NCBI RefSeq assembly: GCF_018413605.1
Contig: NZ_JAHCDN010000001.1
Coordinates: forward strand, 1,488,001-1,552,000
Reading direction: 5' to 3'
Length of the DNA stretch: 64,000 nucleotides
From: Variovorax sp. PCZ-1
GTDB lineage: Bacteria > Pseudomonadota > Gammaproteobacteria > Burkholderiales > Burkholderiaceae_C
Under the pieces are notes generated by a model. That model worked only from the letters and a program-made list of their open reading frames with translations, was not told the DNA's origin and did not search any database. The translations under genes and the position numbers were made by a program. Positions 8,497-17,220 of the stretch are shown piece after piece (position 1 is the stretch's first letter; each line of letters opens with the position of its first letter).

Positions 8497-9447
8497 TCAT
8501 TTAGATGAGCTTAGTGCCAACAGCACAATCCCCAATACCACGGTGGCCGCGCCCACAAGCTGCATCACGCTCATACTTTGGCCAAGCAGGCTCCAGCCGA
8601 GGATGAGCGCGGCCACGGGTTCAATGTTGGAAGCAGGGGCATTGCGCGCCATATCTAGGCGCGGCATCAGAGCAAAGAAGAAAGAAAAAGCGCTGCCATA
8701 GCATAGCGTGAGGCCAGCCAAGCCTGCCCAGCCGATCCAATCGCTGGGCCAATGCAAGCTGCGGCTGAGCCACTGGCCTGCCCCCTCGCCTGCGCCGCCT
8801 GCGAGCACGATCATGCTCAGAGCGCCAAGCATGAGTGTCACCAAACCCATCGTCCAAAAGCTGCGCACTGCGCCTGTGAGCGCTTTGAGCTTGAATTCCG
8901 TCACGCGCAGCGCGACAGCAAACACGCTGGCCGCGCCAAAACCAAAGCCTACGCCTGCCCAGAAAGTTGCACTACCCGCACCGGGCTTGGCCAGCTGGCC
9001 GGGCAAATCCAAAGCGAGTGCCAAGCCAGTGATGATCAGTGCAATCAGGCCCGCCGTGCGCGCACTCGGGCGCGGGCCACCGAGCAACCAATTGAGCAAA
9101 GTAAACAGCGCTGGAAATAGATTGAAGACCAAAAGCGCCAGCGCCACAGGAATGCGCGCCACAGCGGAATACAGCAGCAGACTTTGCAAGGCGATCAAAG
9201 CGCCGAGTGCCCACACCCAGCGCTTGGGCACTTGATAAGCGGCCAGTTGCAGCGGCGCTTTCAACCAAAGCACCACGCCGAGCAAAATCAAAGCTGTGAT
9301 TCCTGAGCGCACGAGCACCGCTGTGACCAAGCCTGTGCCATGATCAAACGCGAAACGCGCGGCGATATGGTTGGATGCAAATACCAAGCCCAGCAAGAGC
9401 AAGATGCCGATGGAGACGAGCCGAGGGAAAGCTTGCGGTGCTGTCAT
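8497..9447 (-). CDS. EamA/DMT-family transporter
   Basis: The product has 316 residues from an ATG that overlaps the upstream thioesterase stop by four bases (a longer frame to 9552 exists but would run deep into that gene). About ten hydrophobic segments form two EamA halves, with the typical ASNHIAARFAF near the start and PVAALILGWSLLGQ in the last quarter. Members export amino acids, nucleosides or other metabolites across the inner membrane. The substrate here cannot be predicted. Confidence 0.85.
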   Translation of the reverse strand: MTAPQAFPRLVSIGILLLLGLVFASNHIAARFAFDHGTGLVTAVLVRSGITALILLGVVLWLKAPLQLAAYQVPKRWVWALGALIALQSLLLYSAVARIPVALALLVFNLFPALFTLLNWLLGGPRPSARTAGLIALIITGLALALDLPGQLAKPGAGSATFWAGVGFGFGAASVFAVALRVTEFKLKALTGAVRSFWTMGLVTLMLGALSMIVLAGGAGEGAGQWLSRSLHWPSDWIGWAGLAGLTLCYGSAFSFFFALMPRLDMARNAPASNIEPVAALILGWSLLGQSMSVMQLVGAATVVLGIVLLALSSSK

Positions 9448-9884
9448 GCCAGCAAAGCCTGCACAGCTTGCAAGAGCGCGGGCGGCAGCTCGGTCGGCCT
9501 GCGGGTTTCGCGGTTCACATACACATGCACGAAATGGCCTTTCGCAGCGCACATTTCTTCATCATCAGCAAACAAACCCACCTCATAGCGCACACTGCTT
9601 TTACCAATATGTGCCACGCGGATGCCTGCTGTGACTTTTTGCGGGAAAGCGATCGGCGCGAAGTAATGGCATTGCGTCTCCACCACGAGGCCAATTGAAG
9701 CACCCGCATGAATATCTAAAGCGCCCTGCGCGATCAAATGGCCATTCACCGCGGTGTCAAACCACGAGTAATAAACGACGTTATTCACATGCCCATACAC
9801 ATCGTTATCCATCCAGCGGGTGGTGATGGACATAAAGGCGCGGTAGGCGATGCGGGGTTCGGGGCTGGGGCGAATGTTGCTCAT
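9444..9884 (-). CDS. Acyl-CoA thioesterase, 4HBT (hotdog) family
   Basis: The product has 146 residues in a single hotdog domain. RWMDNDVYGHVNNVVYYSWF carries the Asp and the GHVNN pattern of the 4-hydroxybenzoyl-CoA thioesterase/YbgC group. It hydrolyses acyl-CoA or acyl-ACP thioesters; the natural substrate is unknown. It is translationally coupled to the EamA exporter downstream. It is separated from the tRNA gene upstream by a terminator. Confidence 0.87.
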   Translation of the reverse strand: MSNIRPSPEPRIAYRAFMSITTRWMDNDVYGHVNNVVYYSWFDTAVNGHLIAQGALDIHAGASIGLVVETQCHYFAPIAFPQKVTAGIRVAHIGKSSVRYEVGLFADDEEMCAAKGHFVHVYVNRETRRPTELPPALLQAVQALLA

Positions 9885-9893
9885 AGCTCGAAA

Positions 9894-9927
9894 AGAAAAA
9901 GCCCACAGAACAGCTCAGGGGCTTAAA
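9894..9927 (-). terminator. Terminator of the tRNA-Gly gene
   Basis: Reading the minus strand, AAGCCC pairs with GGGCTT around a 14-base loop, and TTTTT follows. It lies just downstream of the tRNA. Confidence 0.65.
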
Positions 9928-9931
9928 AATC

Positions 9932-10005
9932 TGGAGCGGGTGAAGGGGATCGAACCCTCGTATCGAGCTTGGGAAGCTAGCGTTCTACCATTGAACTACA
10001 CCCGC
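9932..10005 (-). tRNA. tRNA-Gly (anticodon CCC)
   Basis: The gene is 74 nt including an encoded CCA. The acceptor stem GCGGGTG pairs with CACCCGC, the D-arm is GTTC...GAAC, and the T-arm has loop TTCGATC. The anticodon loop TTCCCAA gives CCC at 9971-9973. It is close to E. coli glyU from memory. The anticodon stem CTAGC/GCTCG has one T-C mismatch at the second pair. Confidence 0.93.
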
Positions 10006-10037
10006 ATGAGTGTTAGTTTAGCGCTTAAATCCAGTGC

Positions 10038-11495
10038 TTAAAAATCATCCGATGAGCCATAGCCCGGCGCTAAATTCTCAAACTTCGTGATCGGTTTCAA
10101 GAAGGCGAGCTTGCAAGTGCCCGTGGGGCCATTACGCTGCTTGGCGATGATGATCTCGGCCACACCGGGTTCTTTGCTGTCTTTGTTGTAGTAATCATCG
10201 CGGTAGATGAACATGATCACATCGGCATCCTGCTCGATCGCGCCAGATTCACGCAAATCGCTCATCATGGGGCGTTTATCTGTGCGCTGCTCCACACCGC
10301 GATTGAGCTGGGAGAGCGCGATAACGGGGCATTGCAGTTCTTTGGCCAGCATCTTCAGGCCGCGAGAGATTTCGCCCAGCTCGGTGGCGCGGTTATCGCC
10401 ATCGCTGCCTCGGCTGCCGGTCATGAGCTGCAAATAATCCACCACGATCAGGCCAAGCTTGCCGCCCATTTGGCGCGCCAAGCGGCGTGCATTGGCGCGC
10501 AACTCAGAAGGTGTGAGGCCGGGCGTTTCGTCGATGTGGAGCGACACATTGCGCAGCTTCTCAATCGCTTCGACCAAACGCGGCCATTCGTCATCATTCA
10601 ACTTACCCGTACGCAAATGGCCTTGGTCAATCCGCCCAATCGAGCCAACGATACGTACGGCAAGCTGCGATGCGCCCATCTCCATCGAGAACACGGCAAC
10701 AGGCAAGCCTTCGTTCAAAGCAACGTGTTCGGCAATGTTGATAGCGAGCGATGTTTTACCCATCGACGGACGCGCCGCAAGCACAATCAAATCACCCGCC
10801 TGCATGCCCGAAGTCATGCGGTCAAAATCATAAAAACCTGTGGGCACGCCCGTGATGTCGTTTGGATTCTTCGACATCTCTTCCACGCGCTCAATCAGCT
10901 GCGTGACCAAGCTTTCCATCGAATGAAAGCCTTGCTTCAGGCGAGAGCCCTCTTCGCCAATCGCAAAAATCTTGCGCTCGGCTTCATCCAAAATCTCGGC
11001 GACTGCTCTGCCCTGCGTGCTGAAAGCGCTGCTGGAAATTTCATCGCTCGCGCCCACGAGCTTGCGCAGGATCGAGCGCTCGCGCACGATCTCGGCGTAG
11101 CGGCGGATATTGCCTGCACTGGGCACGTATTGCGCGAGTTGGTTGAGATAAATCAGCCCACCAATCTCTTCCGCTTTACCCTCAGATTGCAAGCGCTCAA
11201 ACACCGTGATCACATCGGCCGGCTTGCTGCCATTGATCAGATAGGCAATCGCGCCATAGACCAAGCGATGCTCGTAGCGATAAAAATCCGTGTCGATCAG
11301 CAAATCACCCACGCGATCCCAAGCGCCGTTATCGAGCAGCAGGCCGCCGAGCACGCTCGACTCGGCCTCCACGCTATGCGGTGGCACGCGCAGCTGCGCG
11401 ATCAGCGCATCTTGCGAAAAATCAGGTGCAGGAGCTGCGGAATATTCAGACGATGCAGCAAAATCATCGTCGGTCAAAATCATTTCTTCAGACAT
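10038..11495 (-). CDS. dnaB: Replicative DNA helicase
   Basis: The product has 485 residues from the ATG at 11495 (MSEEMILTDDD); an upstream in-frame extension to 11546 looks non-conserved. The N-terminal primase-binding domain includes PHSVEAESSVLGGLLLD. The C-terminal RecA-like motor has the Walker A ARPSMGKTS, the Walker B VVDYLQLM and the DNA-loop region SQLNRGVEQR. DnaB is the hexameric 5'-3' helicase of the replication fork. No intein interrupts it. It lies between tRNA-Gly and the photolyase on the same strand. Confidence 0.95.
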   Translation of the reverse strand: MSEEMILTDDDFAASSEYSAAPAPDFSQDALIAQLRVPPHSVEAESSVLGGLLLDNGAWDRVGDLLIDTDFYRYEHRLVYGAIAYLINGSKPADVITVFERLQSEGKAEEIGGLIYLNQLAQYVPSAGNIRRYAEIVRERSILRKLVGASDEISSSAFSTQGRAVAEILDEAERKIFAIGEEGSRLKQGFHSMESLVTQLIERVEEMSKNPNDITGVPTGFYDFDRMTSGMQAGDLIVLAARPSMGKTSLAINIAEHVALNEGLPVAVFSMEMGASQLAVRIVGSIGRIDQGHLRTGKLNDDEWPRLVEAIEKLRNVSLHIDETPGLTPSELRANARRLARQMGGKLGLIVVDYLQLMTGSRGSDGDNRATELGEISRGLKMLAKELQCPVIALSQLNRGVEQRTDKRPMMSDLRESGAIEQDADVIMFIYRDDYYNKDSKEPGVAEIIIAKQRNGPTGTCKLAFLKPITKFENLAPGYGSSDDF

Positions 11496-11570
11496 GCCGC
11501 CATTGTGATGCAGCTTTGCAAACGCCCTGTGGATAAGTCTGTGCAAAAGCAGTGAAGCTTTGTGTATAAA

Positions 11571-13166
11571 TTAGAAATCGAAGCTGGTTTGCTGCTCTGA
11601 CTCAACGGCCGCGATTGCCGCTGACGTAACAGAGGCTTTGCGTCGCCTTTGCACACCTTCCCGTGCTGGATTGCGCGAGCCATGTTTGTCGTAGACCTTG
11701 GCCGCGGTCTCCCGGATGCCGGGGCGGTTTTTCCAGTCGTAGATTTTTTCTTTGGCTTCCCGCGTGGCGCTTTGTAGCTCAACGATAGGCGCAGGGTAAT
11801 CCGGTGGCGGATTGAAACAGGCCCAAGGCTCGTGAATGAAAGCCGCTTCCACGCCGCGCAGCTCTGGCACCCAGCGGCGGATGAAATGGCCAGCGGGATC
11901 TTGATCTTGGCTTTGCTTGACGGGGTTATAAATCCGCACGGTGTTGATACCCGTCACGCCGCTTTGCATTTGGCATTGGCTCCAGTGGATGCCGGGCTCG
12001 TAATCGGTAAAGAGCCGCGCCAGATGTAGCCCGCTATGCCGCCAATGCAGCCAGAGCTGGTAGCTAGCAAAGCTCATCATCATCGCGCGCATGCGGAAAT
12101 TGAGCCAGCCGGTGGCGATCAGGCTGCGCATGCAAGCGTCGATGAAGGGGTAGCCGGTGTGCCCAGTTGCCCAAGCATTGAATCGGAGAGATTCTTCTTC
12201 AGTCAACTCACCTTCATTGCGCATGCCCGTGAAGCCGCGATGCACATTGCGCCATTCGATCTCTGGCTCGCTCTCCAGCTTTTGAATGAAATGGCAATGC
12301 CAATGCAGTCGGCCTTCAAAGCTCTTGAGCGATTGCAAATAGCCGCTGGGCCGCTCACCGACCAGCATGGCATGGAGTTGTTGGCGGCGTGCCCAAGTGG
12401 CATACACCGCTTCTTTGATTGAGAGCGTGCCCCAAGCCAGATGCGGCGAAATACGCGAGCAGCTTTGTGCTCCGCCCAAGGGATTCGACATTTCCGAGCG
12501 GTAATACTGGCCTCGCTCCGTTAAGAATGAAAACAATTCTTCTTCAGCCAAAGAGCGGCCACCGCGCTGGATATGCTGAGAGACTTCACCTGTGACTTCC
12601 AAATCCTGCGCGTTGACCTCTCCGCAGTTTTGCAATGCAGTTGGCATCAGCTTCATCCAAGGCACACCTTGTGGTGTTGGCAATGGCTCTGATTCCATCC
12701 GAGTCGTCCAATGCGCGCTCCACTTGTTACGCCCGCCACCATGCGAGAGCAAGCGCCGCACCACAGCATTGGAAGGCTGTTGATGCCAAGCCACGCCTTG
12801 CGCGCGACACCAGCGCATGACAGCCTGATCTCGCGCATAGCTCCAGCCATTACCCGTCTCTTCATGGCTGTGCAGCTCAAATATGCCAAAGGCCTCTTTT
12901 AAACGACTCAGCACATCCACCATCTCGGCTTGCAAACGCAGCAACTGCCCGCCCTGCTCTGCAATTTGATGACTCAGCTCGCGCAAGCAATCATTGGCAA
13001 ACTGCAGATGCCGCGCGCCCATATCGCTCTGCCTCCACATCTGCGGCTCATACACCCAAATCGCCAGCACCTTCGCGCCACGCTCGCGTGCCTGCGCCAC
13101 CGCTCTCGCCAGTGGCGCGTGATCCGATAAACGCAGATCTTTTTTAAACCAAACGACTTGAAGCAC
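11571..13166 (-). CDS. Photolyase/cryptochrome-family flavoprotein
   Basis: The product is about 531 residues from a GTG at 13166 (VLQVVWFKKDLRLSDHAPL). The N-terminal DNA-photolyase domain begins VVWFKKDLRLSDH. The FAD-binding C-terminal domain has WATGHTGYPFIDACMRSL and NFRMRAMMMSFASY, the classic helical signature around the flavin and the Trp chain. A basic C-terminal tail follows. It may repair cyclobutane dimers or act as a cryptochrome-like or (6-4) enzyme; the subclass cannot be fixed by eye. It is divergent from the DUF302 gene. Confidence 0.88.
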   Translation of the reverse strand: MLQVVWFKKDLRLSDHAPLARAVAQARERGAKVLAIWVYEPQMWRQSDMGARHLQFANDCLRELSHQIAEQGGQLLRLQAEMVDVLSRLKEAFGIFELHSHEETGNGWSYARDQAVMRWCRAQGVAWHQQPSNAVVRRLLSHGGGRNKWSAHWTTRMESEPLPTPQGVPWMKLMPTALQNCGEVNAQDLEVTGEVSQHIQRGGRSLAEEELFSFLTERGQYYRSEMSNPLGGAQSCSRISPHLAWGTLSIKEAVYATWARRQQLHAMLVGERPSGYLQSLKSFEGRLHWHCHFIQKLESEPEIEWRNVHRGFTGMRNEGELTEEESLRFNAWATGHTGYPFIDACMRSLIATGWLNFRMRAMMMSFASYQLWLHWRHSGLHLARLFTDYEPGIHWSQCQMQSGVTGINTVRIYNPVKQSQDQDPAGHFIRRWVPELRGVEAAFIHEPWACFNPPPDYPAPIVELQSATREAKEKIYDWKNRPGIRETAAKVYDKHGSRNPAREGVQRRRKASVTSAAIAAVESEQQTSFDF

Positions 13167-13257
13167 AGTGAAACAATTCTTGATCAAACAGTTGTCAGAT
13201 TTTCGATCAAGCAACGACAAACGAGCCTCATCAACACACAAAGCCCCGGAGACTTTC

Positions 13258-13740
13258 ATGACATTCAAGATTTACGCCACCCTTTGCCTGGCCAGCATCA
13301 GCTTCCTCAGCGGCTGCGCGTCCAGCACCTCAGCCCCAGCATCGGCTTCACCCGAAGGCCTGATCACCCTCGCCAGCCCGCGCACTGCCAAAGAGACGAT
13401 GGACAAACTCGAAGCCAGTGTGAAAGAAAAAGGCTTCGCTGTGGTCGCTCGTGTCGATCATGCCGCCGCTGCCACGCGCGCGGGCAAAACCCTGCGCCCT
13501 ACCGAACTGCTCATCTTCGGCAACCCCGCAGGCGGCACGCCGCTGATGGAATGCGCGCAAACCTCTGGTATTGATCTCCCGCTCAAGGCTCTTGTGTGGA
13601 GCGACACAGCAGGAAAAGTCATGCTCAGCTACAACGACCCCAGCTATCTGGCCAAACGCCACAACAGCCCTGATTGTGCAGCTGCGGGCAACATGGGCAA
13701 GGCGCTGGAGGGCATCATGAAGGCCGTTGTTGCGCCTTGA
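13258..13740 (+). CDS. DUF302-domain lipoprotein
   Basis: The product has 160 residues from the ATG at 13258, preceded by CGGAG. A lipoprotein signal with lipobox LSGC is at about residues 15-18, so it is probably anchored in a cell-envelope membrane. The body matches DUF302 (SPRTAKETMDKLEASVKEKG, then LLIFGNPAGGTPLM). DUF302 proteins have a small alpha/beta fold and an unclear, possibly heme- or stress-related role. It is divergent from the photolyase, with only about 90 bases between the starts. Confidence 0.85.
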   Translation: MTFKIYATLCLASISFLSGCASSTSAPASASPEGLITLASPRTAKETMDKLEASVKEKGFAVVARVDHAAAATRAGKTLRPTELLIFGNPAGGTPLMECAQTSGIDLPLKALVWSDTAGKVMLSYNDPSYLAKRHNSPDCAAAGNMGKALEGIMKAVVAP

Positions 13741-13753
13741 TGATTAATATCGA

Positions 13754-13820
13754 TTGCTATTTATTTAATAGCACTTTGCACAGATTCTATGCCGTCAAAC
13801 TGCCAATTTGACGTCAAATT
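13754..13820 (+). repeat. Family A repeat, copy 5
   Basis: Between the convergent DUF302 and hydrolase genes. It shows GCTATTTATTTAATAGC, CAGATTCTATGCCG and an extended inverted tail TTTGACGTCAAA. Confidence 0.8.
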
Positions 13821-13828
13821 CTCTCAAA

Positions 13829-14812
13829 TCAAGCATTAGCAAACGCCACGATCTGGTCCATGCAAACTTCGTCTGCCAGCACCGCAATATGCCCCAACCT
13901 GTTCGCCTGATGCAAGCGTACATTTCCCGCCAGCTCAGAGAGCATTTCACTATGTTTGAAGTCGGTGATTTTGTCCGCTGCATCGTGCAGGATCATGGCT
14001 TTCAGCTGCTTTCGTTGATTGAAATGCTCGGCCAATCCAGCGGGCATGAAGTCTGTGAATTTCAATCCCGTGGAATTTTCTAGGCCTGCTTGCAAACTCG
14101 CGCGAATGTCTTCGGATAAGAAATGCGCTTTTGCCCAAAGACCAGATAGTTTGTAGGTGTCGTAAAACGGTGCGATCAATACCAAGCGCTTGCAGGCAAT
14201 CTCGCCATGCGCCGCCGCCCAAGAAGCTGCTGCGCCACCGAGAGAATGGCCCACCAAAACGTCGATTGCCCCAGCCGTCTTCTCCACATACTTAGCCACA
14301 GCTAGCAGCGTACCCAGTGCAATCGGCAGGCCGCCGAGCTTGCCTTCGCTGCGGCCATGCGCTAGATGATCAAACGCATGCACCTCAAAGCCTGCAGCGA
14401 GGGCTTTCTGGATCAGCAGAGCGAAATTCAGGGCATAGCCTTCCCAGCCGTGGCAGAGCAAGATGCGCCCGCGTGGTTTACTCTCTGGCTTCCATGTATA
14501 GCACTGCAGCCTCAACCCATCATGCGTGATCGTTGAAAGCTGGGCAGCGTCCATCATCTCGCGCAAGGGCTGCTCATGTGCTTTCCATTGCGCTGCCTTC
14601 CATCCGAAGAAACGCTGCGAATCATCGCGTAGGCGCGCCAGATCAGGCGTGCGCCGCGCGCTCTCAGGCAGCGTGCAAAACTGCTCCACCGCCAAGCGCT
14701 GCGCCTCAATTGGATCGCGCTTCATCGCGCCATTGAGCAGCTTACGCACCTTCATCACATTCGCTGCAAAGCGCAGCACATCGCCGCCTGTCGGATTGAG
14801 CATTTCTAGCAT
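13829..14812 (-). CDS. Alpha/beta hydrolase
   Basis: The product has 327 residues. The alpha/beta-hydrolase fold shows ILLCHGWEGY (oxyanion region), FDHLAHGRSEG and the nucleophile elbow GHSLGG. A candidate catalytic His is in NRLGHIAVL near the C-terminus. No signal peptide is seen. It is divergently transcribed from a MarR-family regulator across an operator-like palindrome that covers the -10 boxes of both directions, so it is probably that regulator's target. The natural ester or thioester substrate is unknown. Confidence 0.85.
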   Translation of the reverse strand: MLEMLNPTGGDVLRFAANVMKVRKLLNGAMKRDPIEAQRLAVEQFCTLPESARRTPDLARLRDDSQRFFGWKAAQWKAHEQPLREMMDAAQLSTITHDGLRLQCYTWKPESKPRGRILLCHGWEGYALNFALLIQKALAAGFEVHAFDHLAHGRSEGKLGGLPIALGTLLAVAKYVEKTAGAIDVLVGHSLGGAAASWAAAHGEIACKRLVLIAPFYDTYKLSGLWAKAHFLSEDIRASLQAGLENSTGLKFTDFMPAGLAEHFNQRKQLKAMILHDAADKITDFKHSEMLSELAGNVRLHQANRLGHIAVLADEVCMDQIVAFANA

Positions 14813-14830
14813 GTTTGACTTTTCTGAAAG

Positions 14831-14879
14831 ACTATAATTAGTTCGTTATTTGACCAATTATAGTCAATTAACGAACCAT
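14831..14879. promoter_or_regulatory. Divergent promoters with MarR-type operator
   Basis: A long inverted repeat covers 14841-14854 and 14863-14876, with 13 of 14 bases matching (GTTCGTTA-TT-TGAC type). A TATAAT on the plus strand is at 14833-14838 and a TATAAT on the minus strand at 14857-14862. One protein bound here would block both promoters. Confidence 0.6.
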
Positions 14880-15389
14880 ATGCCAGCCACTCGATTGACA
14901 TCCAACTCTAAAAAATCCAGTAAAAGCGCCTTGCCAGCTATTCCTCATGTGCGAGGCATGGGCGCTTGGCTAGCTGTTGTGCGCACGTATCAGCAATGCT
15001 CCGAAACGCTTTCCGAGGGCATCAAGCCGCTGGGCCTCAAGCTCGCACAGCATGATGTGATGATGAATTTGCTACAAAGCAACTCGCTCACCCAGCAAGA
15101 GCTCGCCCAGCGCAGCTTCGTCACCAAAAGTCATATGAGCGCTGTGCTCATGGAGATGGCTGAGCTCGGCTGGATCAGCCGCGAAGGCAGCGAGATGGAC
15201 AAACGCAGCAAAGTGATCACGCTCAGCGCGCAAGGCCAAGAACTGGCTAGCCAAGCATTTGCCGTGCAGGCGCAGGTGGTGAATGTGATGATGGGTGATC
15301 TGAGCAACACGCAGATCGAAGAGATTCAGGATTTTTCGCTGAACGCGTATGAAGCTTTGGCGCAGCACCGCGTATCTATGCAAGACTGA
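14880..15389 (+). CDS. MarR-family transcriptional regulator
   Basis: The product has 169 residues from the ATG at 14880; an upstream TTG start would lie inside the operator. The winged helix is visible: LTQQELAQRSFVTKSHMSAV is the helix-turn-helix and GSEMDKRSKVITLSAQG the wing. The MarR dimerisation helices flank it. It very probably represses itself and the divergent hydrolase through the palindrome just before its start. The inducing ligand is unknown. Confidence 0.88.
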   Translation: MPATRLTSNSKKSSKSALPAIPHVRGMGAWLAVVRTYQQCSETLSEGIKPLGLKLAQHDVMMNLLQSNSLTQQELAQRSFVTKSHMSAVLMEMAELGWISREGSEMDKRSKVITLSAQGQELASQAFAVQAQVVNVMMGDLSNTQIEEIQDFSLNAYEALAQHRVSMQD

Positions 15390-15406
15390 TGCCTCCTTGC
15401 TTGATG

Positions 15407-15478
15407 TCTATCACTCCTAATTAGATAGCATCTCGCGCAGTTTCTATGCCGGTAAACTGCCTAAAATACTTCAAATAT
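15407..15478 (+). repeat. Family A repeat, copy 6
   Basis: Between the MarR gene and the convergent isocitrate lyase terminator. It contains GATAGCATCTCGCGCAG, TTCTATGCCGG and the A/T-rich tail. Confidence 0.8.
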
Positions 15479-15486
15479 CCATAAAA

Positions 15487-15513
15487 AAACCCGCTGATCG
15501 CTCAGCGGGTTTC
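15487..15513. terminator. Bidirectional terminator
   Basis: AAACCCGCTGA pairs with TCAGCGGGTTT around a very short loop, with A-rich and T-rich flanks. It serves the MarR gene and convergent aceA. Confidence 0.75.
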
Positions 15514-15574
15514 TATTGCAGGCTTGATGAAGCTTTAAGCCTGAGTTCTCCTCGGATCTCCTCCGGGCAGTATT

Positions 15575-16897
15575 TTAGTGATGCGTGCCGTCCATGAACT
15601 GCTCGTCTTCCGTGGAGCCTTTGAGAGCTGCCGTAGAAGCGTTGGCTTCGATGGTGGTGGTCACGGCGTCGAAGTAACCGGTGCCCACTTCGCGCTGGTG
15701 TTTCACAGCGGTGAAGCCGCGCTCAGCTGCTTTGAACTCTTTCTCTTGCAGCTCAACGAAGGCGCTCATGTTGTTGCGAGCGTAGCCGTAGGCCAGATCA
15801 AACATGCCGTAGTTCAGTGAGTGGAAGCCAGCCAAGGTGATGAACTGGTACTTGTAGCCCATTGCGCCGAGTTCGCGCTGGAATTTGGCGATGGTTGCAT
15901 CGTCCAAGTTCTTCTTCCAGTTGAAGGATGGTGAGCAGTTGTACGAGAGCAGCTTGCCAGGGAACTTGGCGTGGATCGCGTCAGCAAATGCTTTGGCGAA
16001 GGCCAAATCAGGCGTGCCGGTTTCGCACCAGATCAGGTCTGCGTACTCAGCGTAAGCCAAGCCACGGCTGATGGCTTGGTCGAGGCCGTTCTTCACGCGG
16101 TAGAAGCCTTCAACGGTGCGCTCGCCGGTGAGGAAAGGCTTGTCGTTGTCGTCGATGTCGCTGGTCACGAGGTTCGCGGCTTCTGCGTCGGTACGAGCGA
16201 GCAACACGGTAGGTGTGCCCATCACGTCGGCAGCCAAACGCGCTGCAACGAGCTTGCTCACAGCATCGCGTGTGGACACGAGCACTTTGCCGCCCATGTG
16301 GCCGCATTTTTTGGCAGCAGCCAATTGGTCTTCAAAGTGAACACCAGCAGCGCCTGCTTCGATCATGGCTTTCATGAGTTCGAATGCGTTCAACACGCCG
16401 CCGAAGCCAGCTTCTGCATCGGCCACGATAGGCGCGAAGTAGTCAACATAACCTGCATCGCCTGGGCCTTTGCCTTCGCTCCACTGGATCTGGTCAGCGC
16501 GGGTGAAGGTGGCGTTGATTTTCTTCACGACCTTTGGCACGGAATCCACAGAGTACAGAGACTGGTCTGGGTACATTTCGCCATTGCTGTTGGCATCGCC
16601 TGCGACTTGCCAGCCGGAGAGATAAATCGCTTTCAAGCCAGCCTTGACTTGCTGCATGGCTTGGTTGCCAGTCAACGCGCCGAGCGAGTTGATGAATGGC
16701 TCCGTGTTGATCAAATTCCACAGCTTCTCAGAGCCACGCTTGGCCAAGGTGTGGTCGATCTGCAGCGAGCCGCGCAGTTTTACCACTTCAGCAGCGGTGT
16801 AGCCGCGCTTGATGCCCTTCCAACGTGGGTTCGTCGCCCAGTCTTGCTCCAGTTGCGCAATTTGCTGTTCGCGGGTCAAGTTAGTCCAGTTGCTCAT
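15575..16897 (-). CDS. aceA: Isocitrate lyase
   Basis: The product has 440 residues from the ATG at 16897, preceded by GGAGTGATC. It cleaves isocitrate to succinate and glyoxylate, the first step of the glyoxylate shunt. The catalytic signature [10 protein letters not shown] is intact, with the nearby FEDQLAAA, and the substrate-loop regions [15 protein letters not shown] and [11 protein letters not shown]. Length and motifs are those of the proteobacterial enzyme. Malate synthase is not in the window. It stands alone with its own promoter region. Confidence 0.95.
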   Translation of the reverse strand: MSNWTNLTREQQIAQLEQDWATNPRWKGIKRGYTAAEVVKLRGSLQIDHTLAKRGSEKLWNLINTEPFINSLGALTGNQAMQQVKAGLKAIYLSGWQVAGDANSNGEMYPDQSLYSVDSVPKVVKKINATFTRADQIQWSEGKGPGDAGYVDYFAPIVADAEAGFGGVLNAFELMKAMIEAGAAGVHFEDQLAAAKKCGHMGGKVLVSTRDAVSKLVAARLAADVMGTPTVLLARTDAEAANLVTSDIDDNDKPFLTGERTVEGFYRVKNGLDQAISRGLAYAEYADLIWCETGTPDLAFAKAFADAIHAKFPGKLLSYNCSPSFNWKKNLDDATIAKFQRELGAMGYKYQFITLAGFHSLNYGMFDLAYGYARNNMSAFVELQEKEFKAAERGFTAVKHQREVGTGYFDAVTTTIEANASTAALKGSTEDEQFMDGTHH

Positions 16898-17220
16898 GAT
16901 GATCACTCCATTTAAGTTAAGACAGTTAATCGAAAAGCCGATGAGCAACTATAACTCTTGTATAAGACTTATTTGCAATCTTGTGTCTTATAGAAGAGTA
17001 AATCTAAATTCAATAAAATCAATGAGTTATGAAGATTTTTCGTAATGCGGATAGATATTTCCCATATTGAGAAATAATGCGGCGTTGCAGCAAGAGCAAT
17101 TTTTCAAATTATGAAATATACATTGCGCATCGTGATAATCAGATCGTGAGAAAACTCGCAGGTTTGCTTAGGCCAAACGTCCCGAAGCTTGCGCCCTGCC
17201 TGCTCACTTATCATTCCCCA
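16898..17220. promoter_or_regulatory. aceA / deacetylase divergent intergenic region
   Basis: This AT-rich region of 323 bases carries no gene. An inverted pair ATAAGAC (16962-16968) and GTCTTAT (16985-16991) surrounds a TTTGCAAT core that could be a regulator site for aceA. A second inverted pair TATTTC/GAAATA is at 17056-17076. I assign no regulator. Confidence 0.4.

Noticed and set aside
9448-9552. A longer start for the EamA transporter
   Set aside because: It would overlap the thioesterase by about 100 bases; the ATG at 9447 overlaps its stop by four bases, a typical coupled start.
10332-11555. A 407-codon open frame opposite dnaB
   Set aside because: It lies fully antisense to dnaB and its residues show the His/Arg-rich pattern of shadow frames.
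15971-16915. A 314-codon open frame opposite isocitrate lyase
   Set aside because: Antisense shadow of aceA with no recognisable features.
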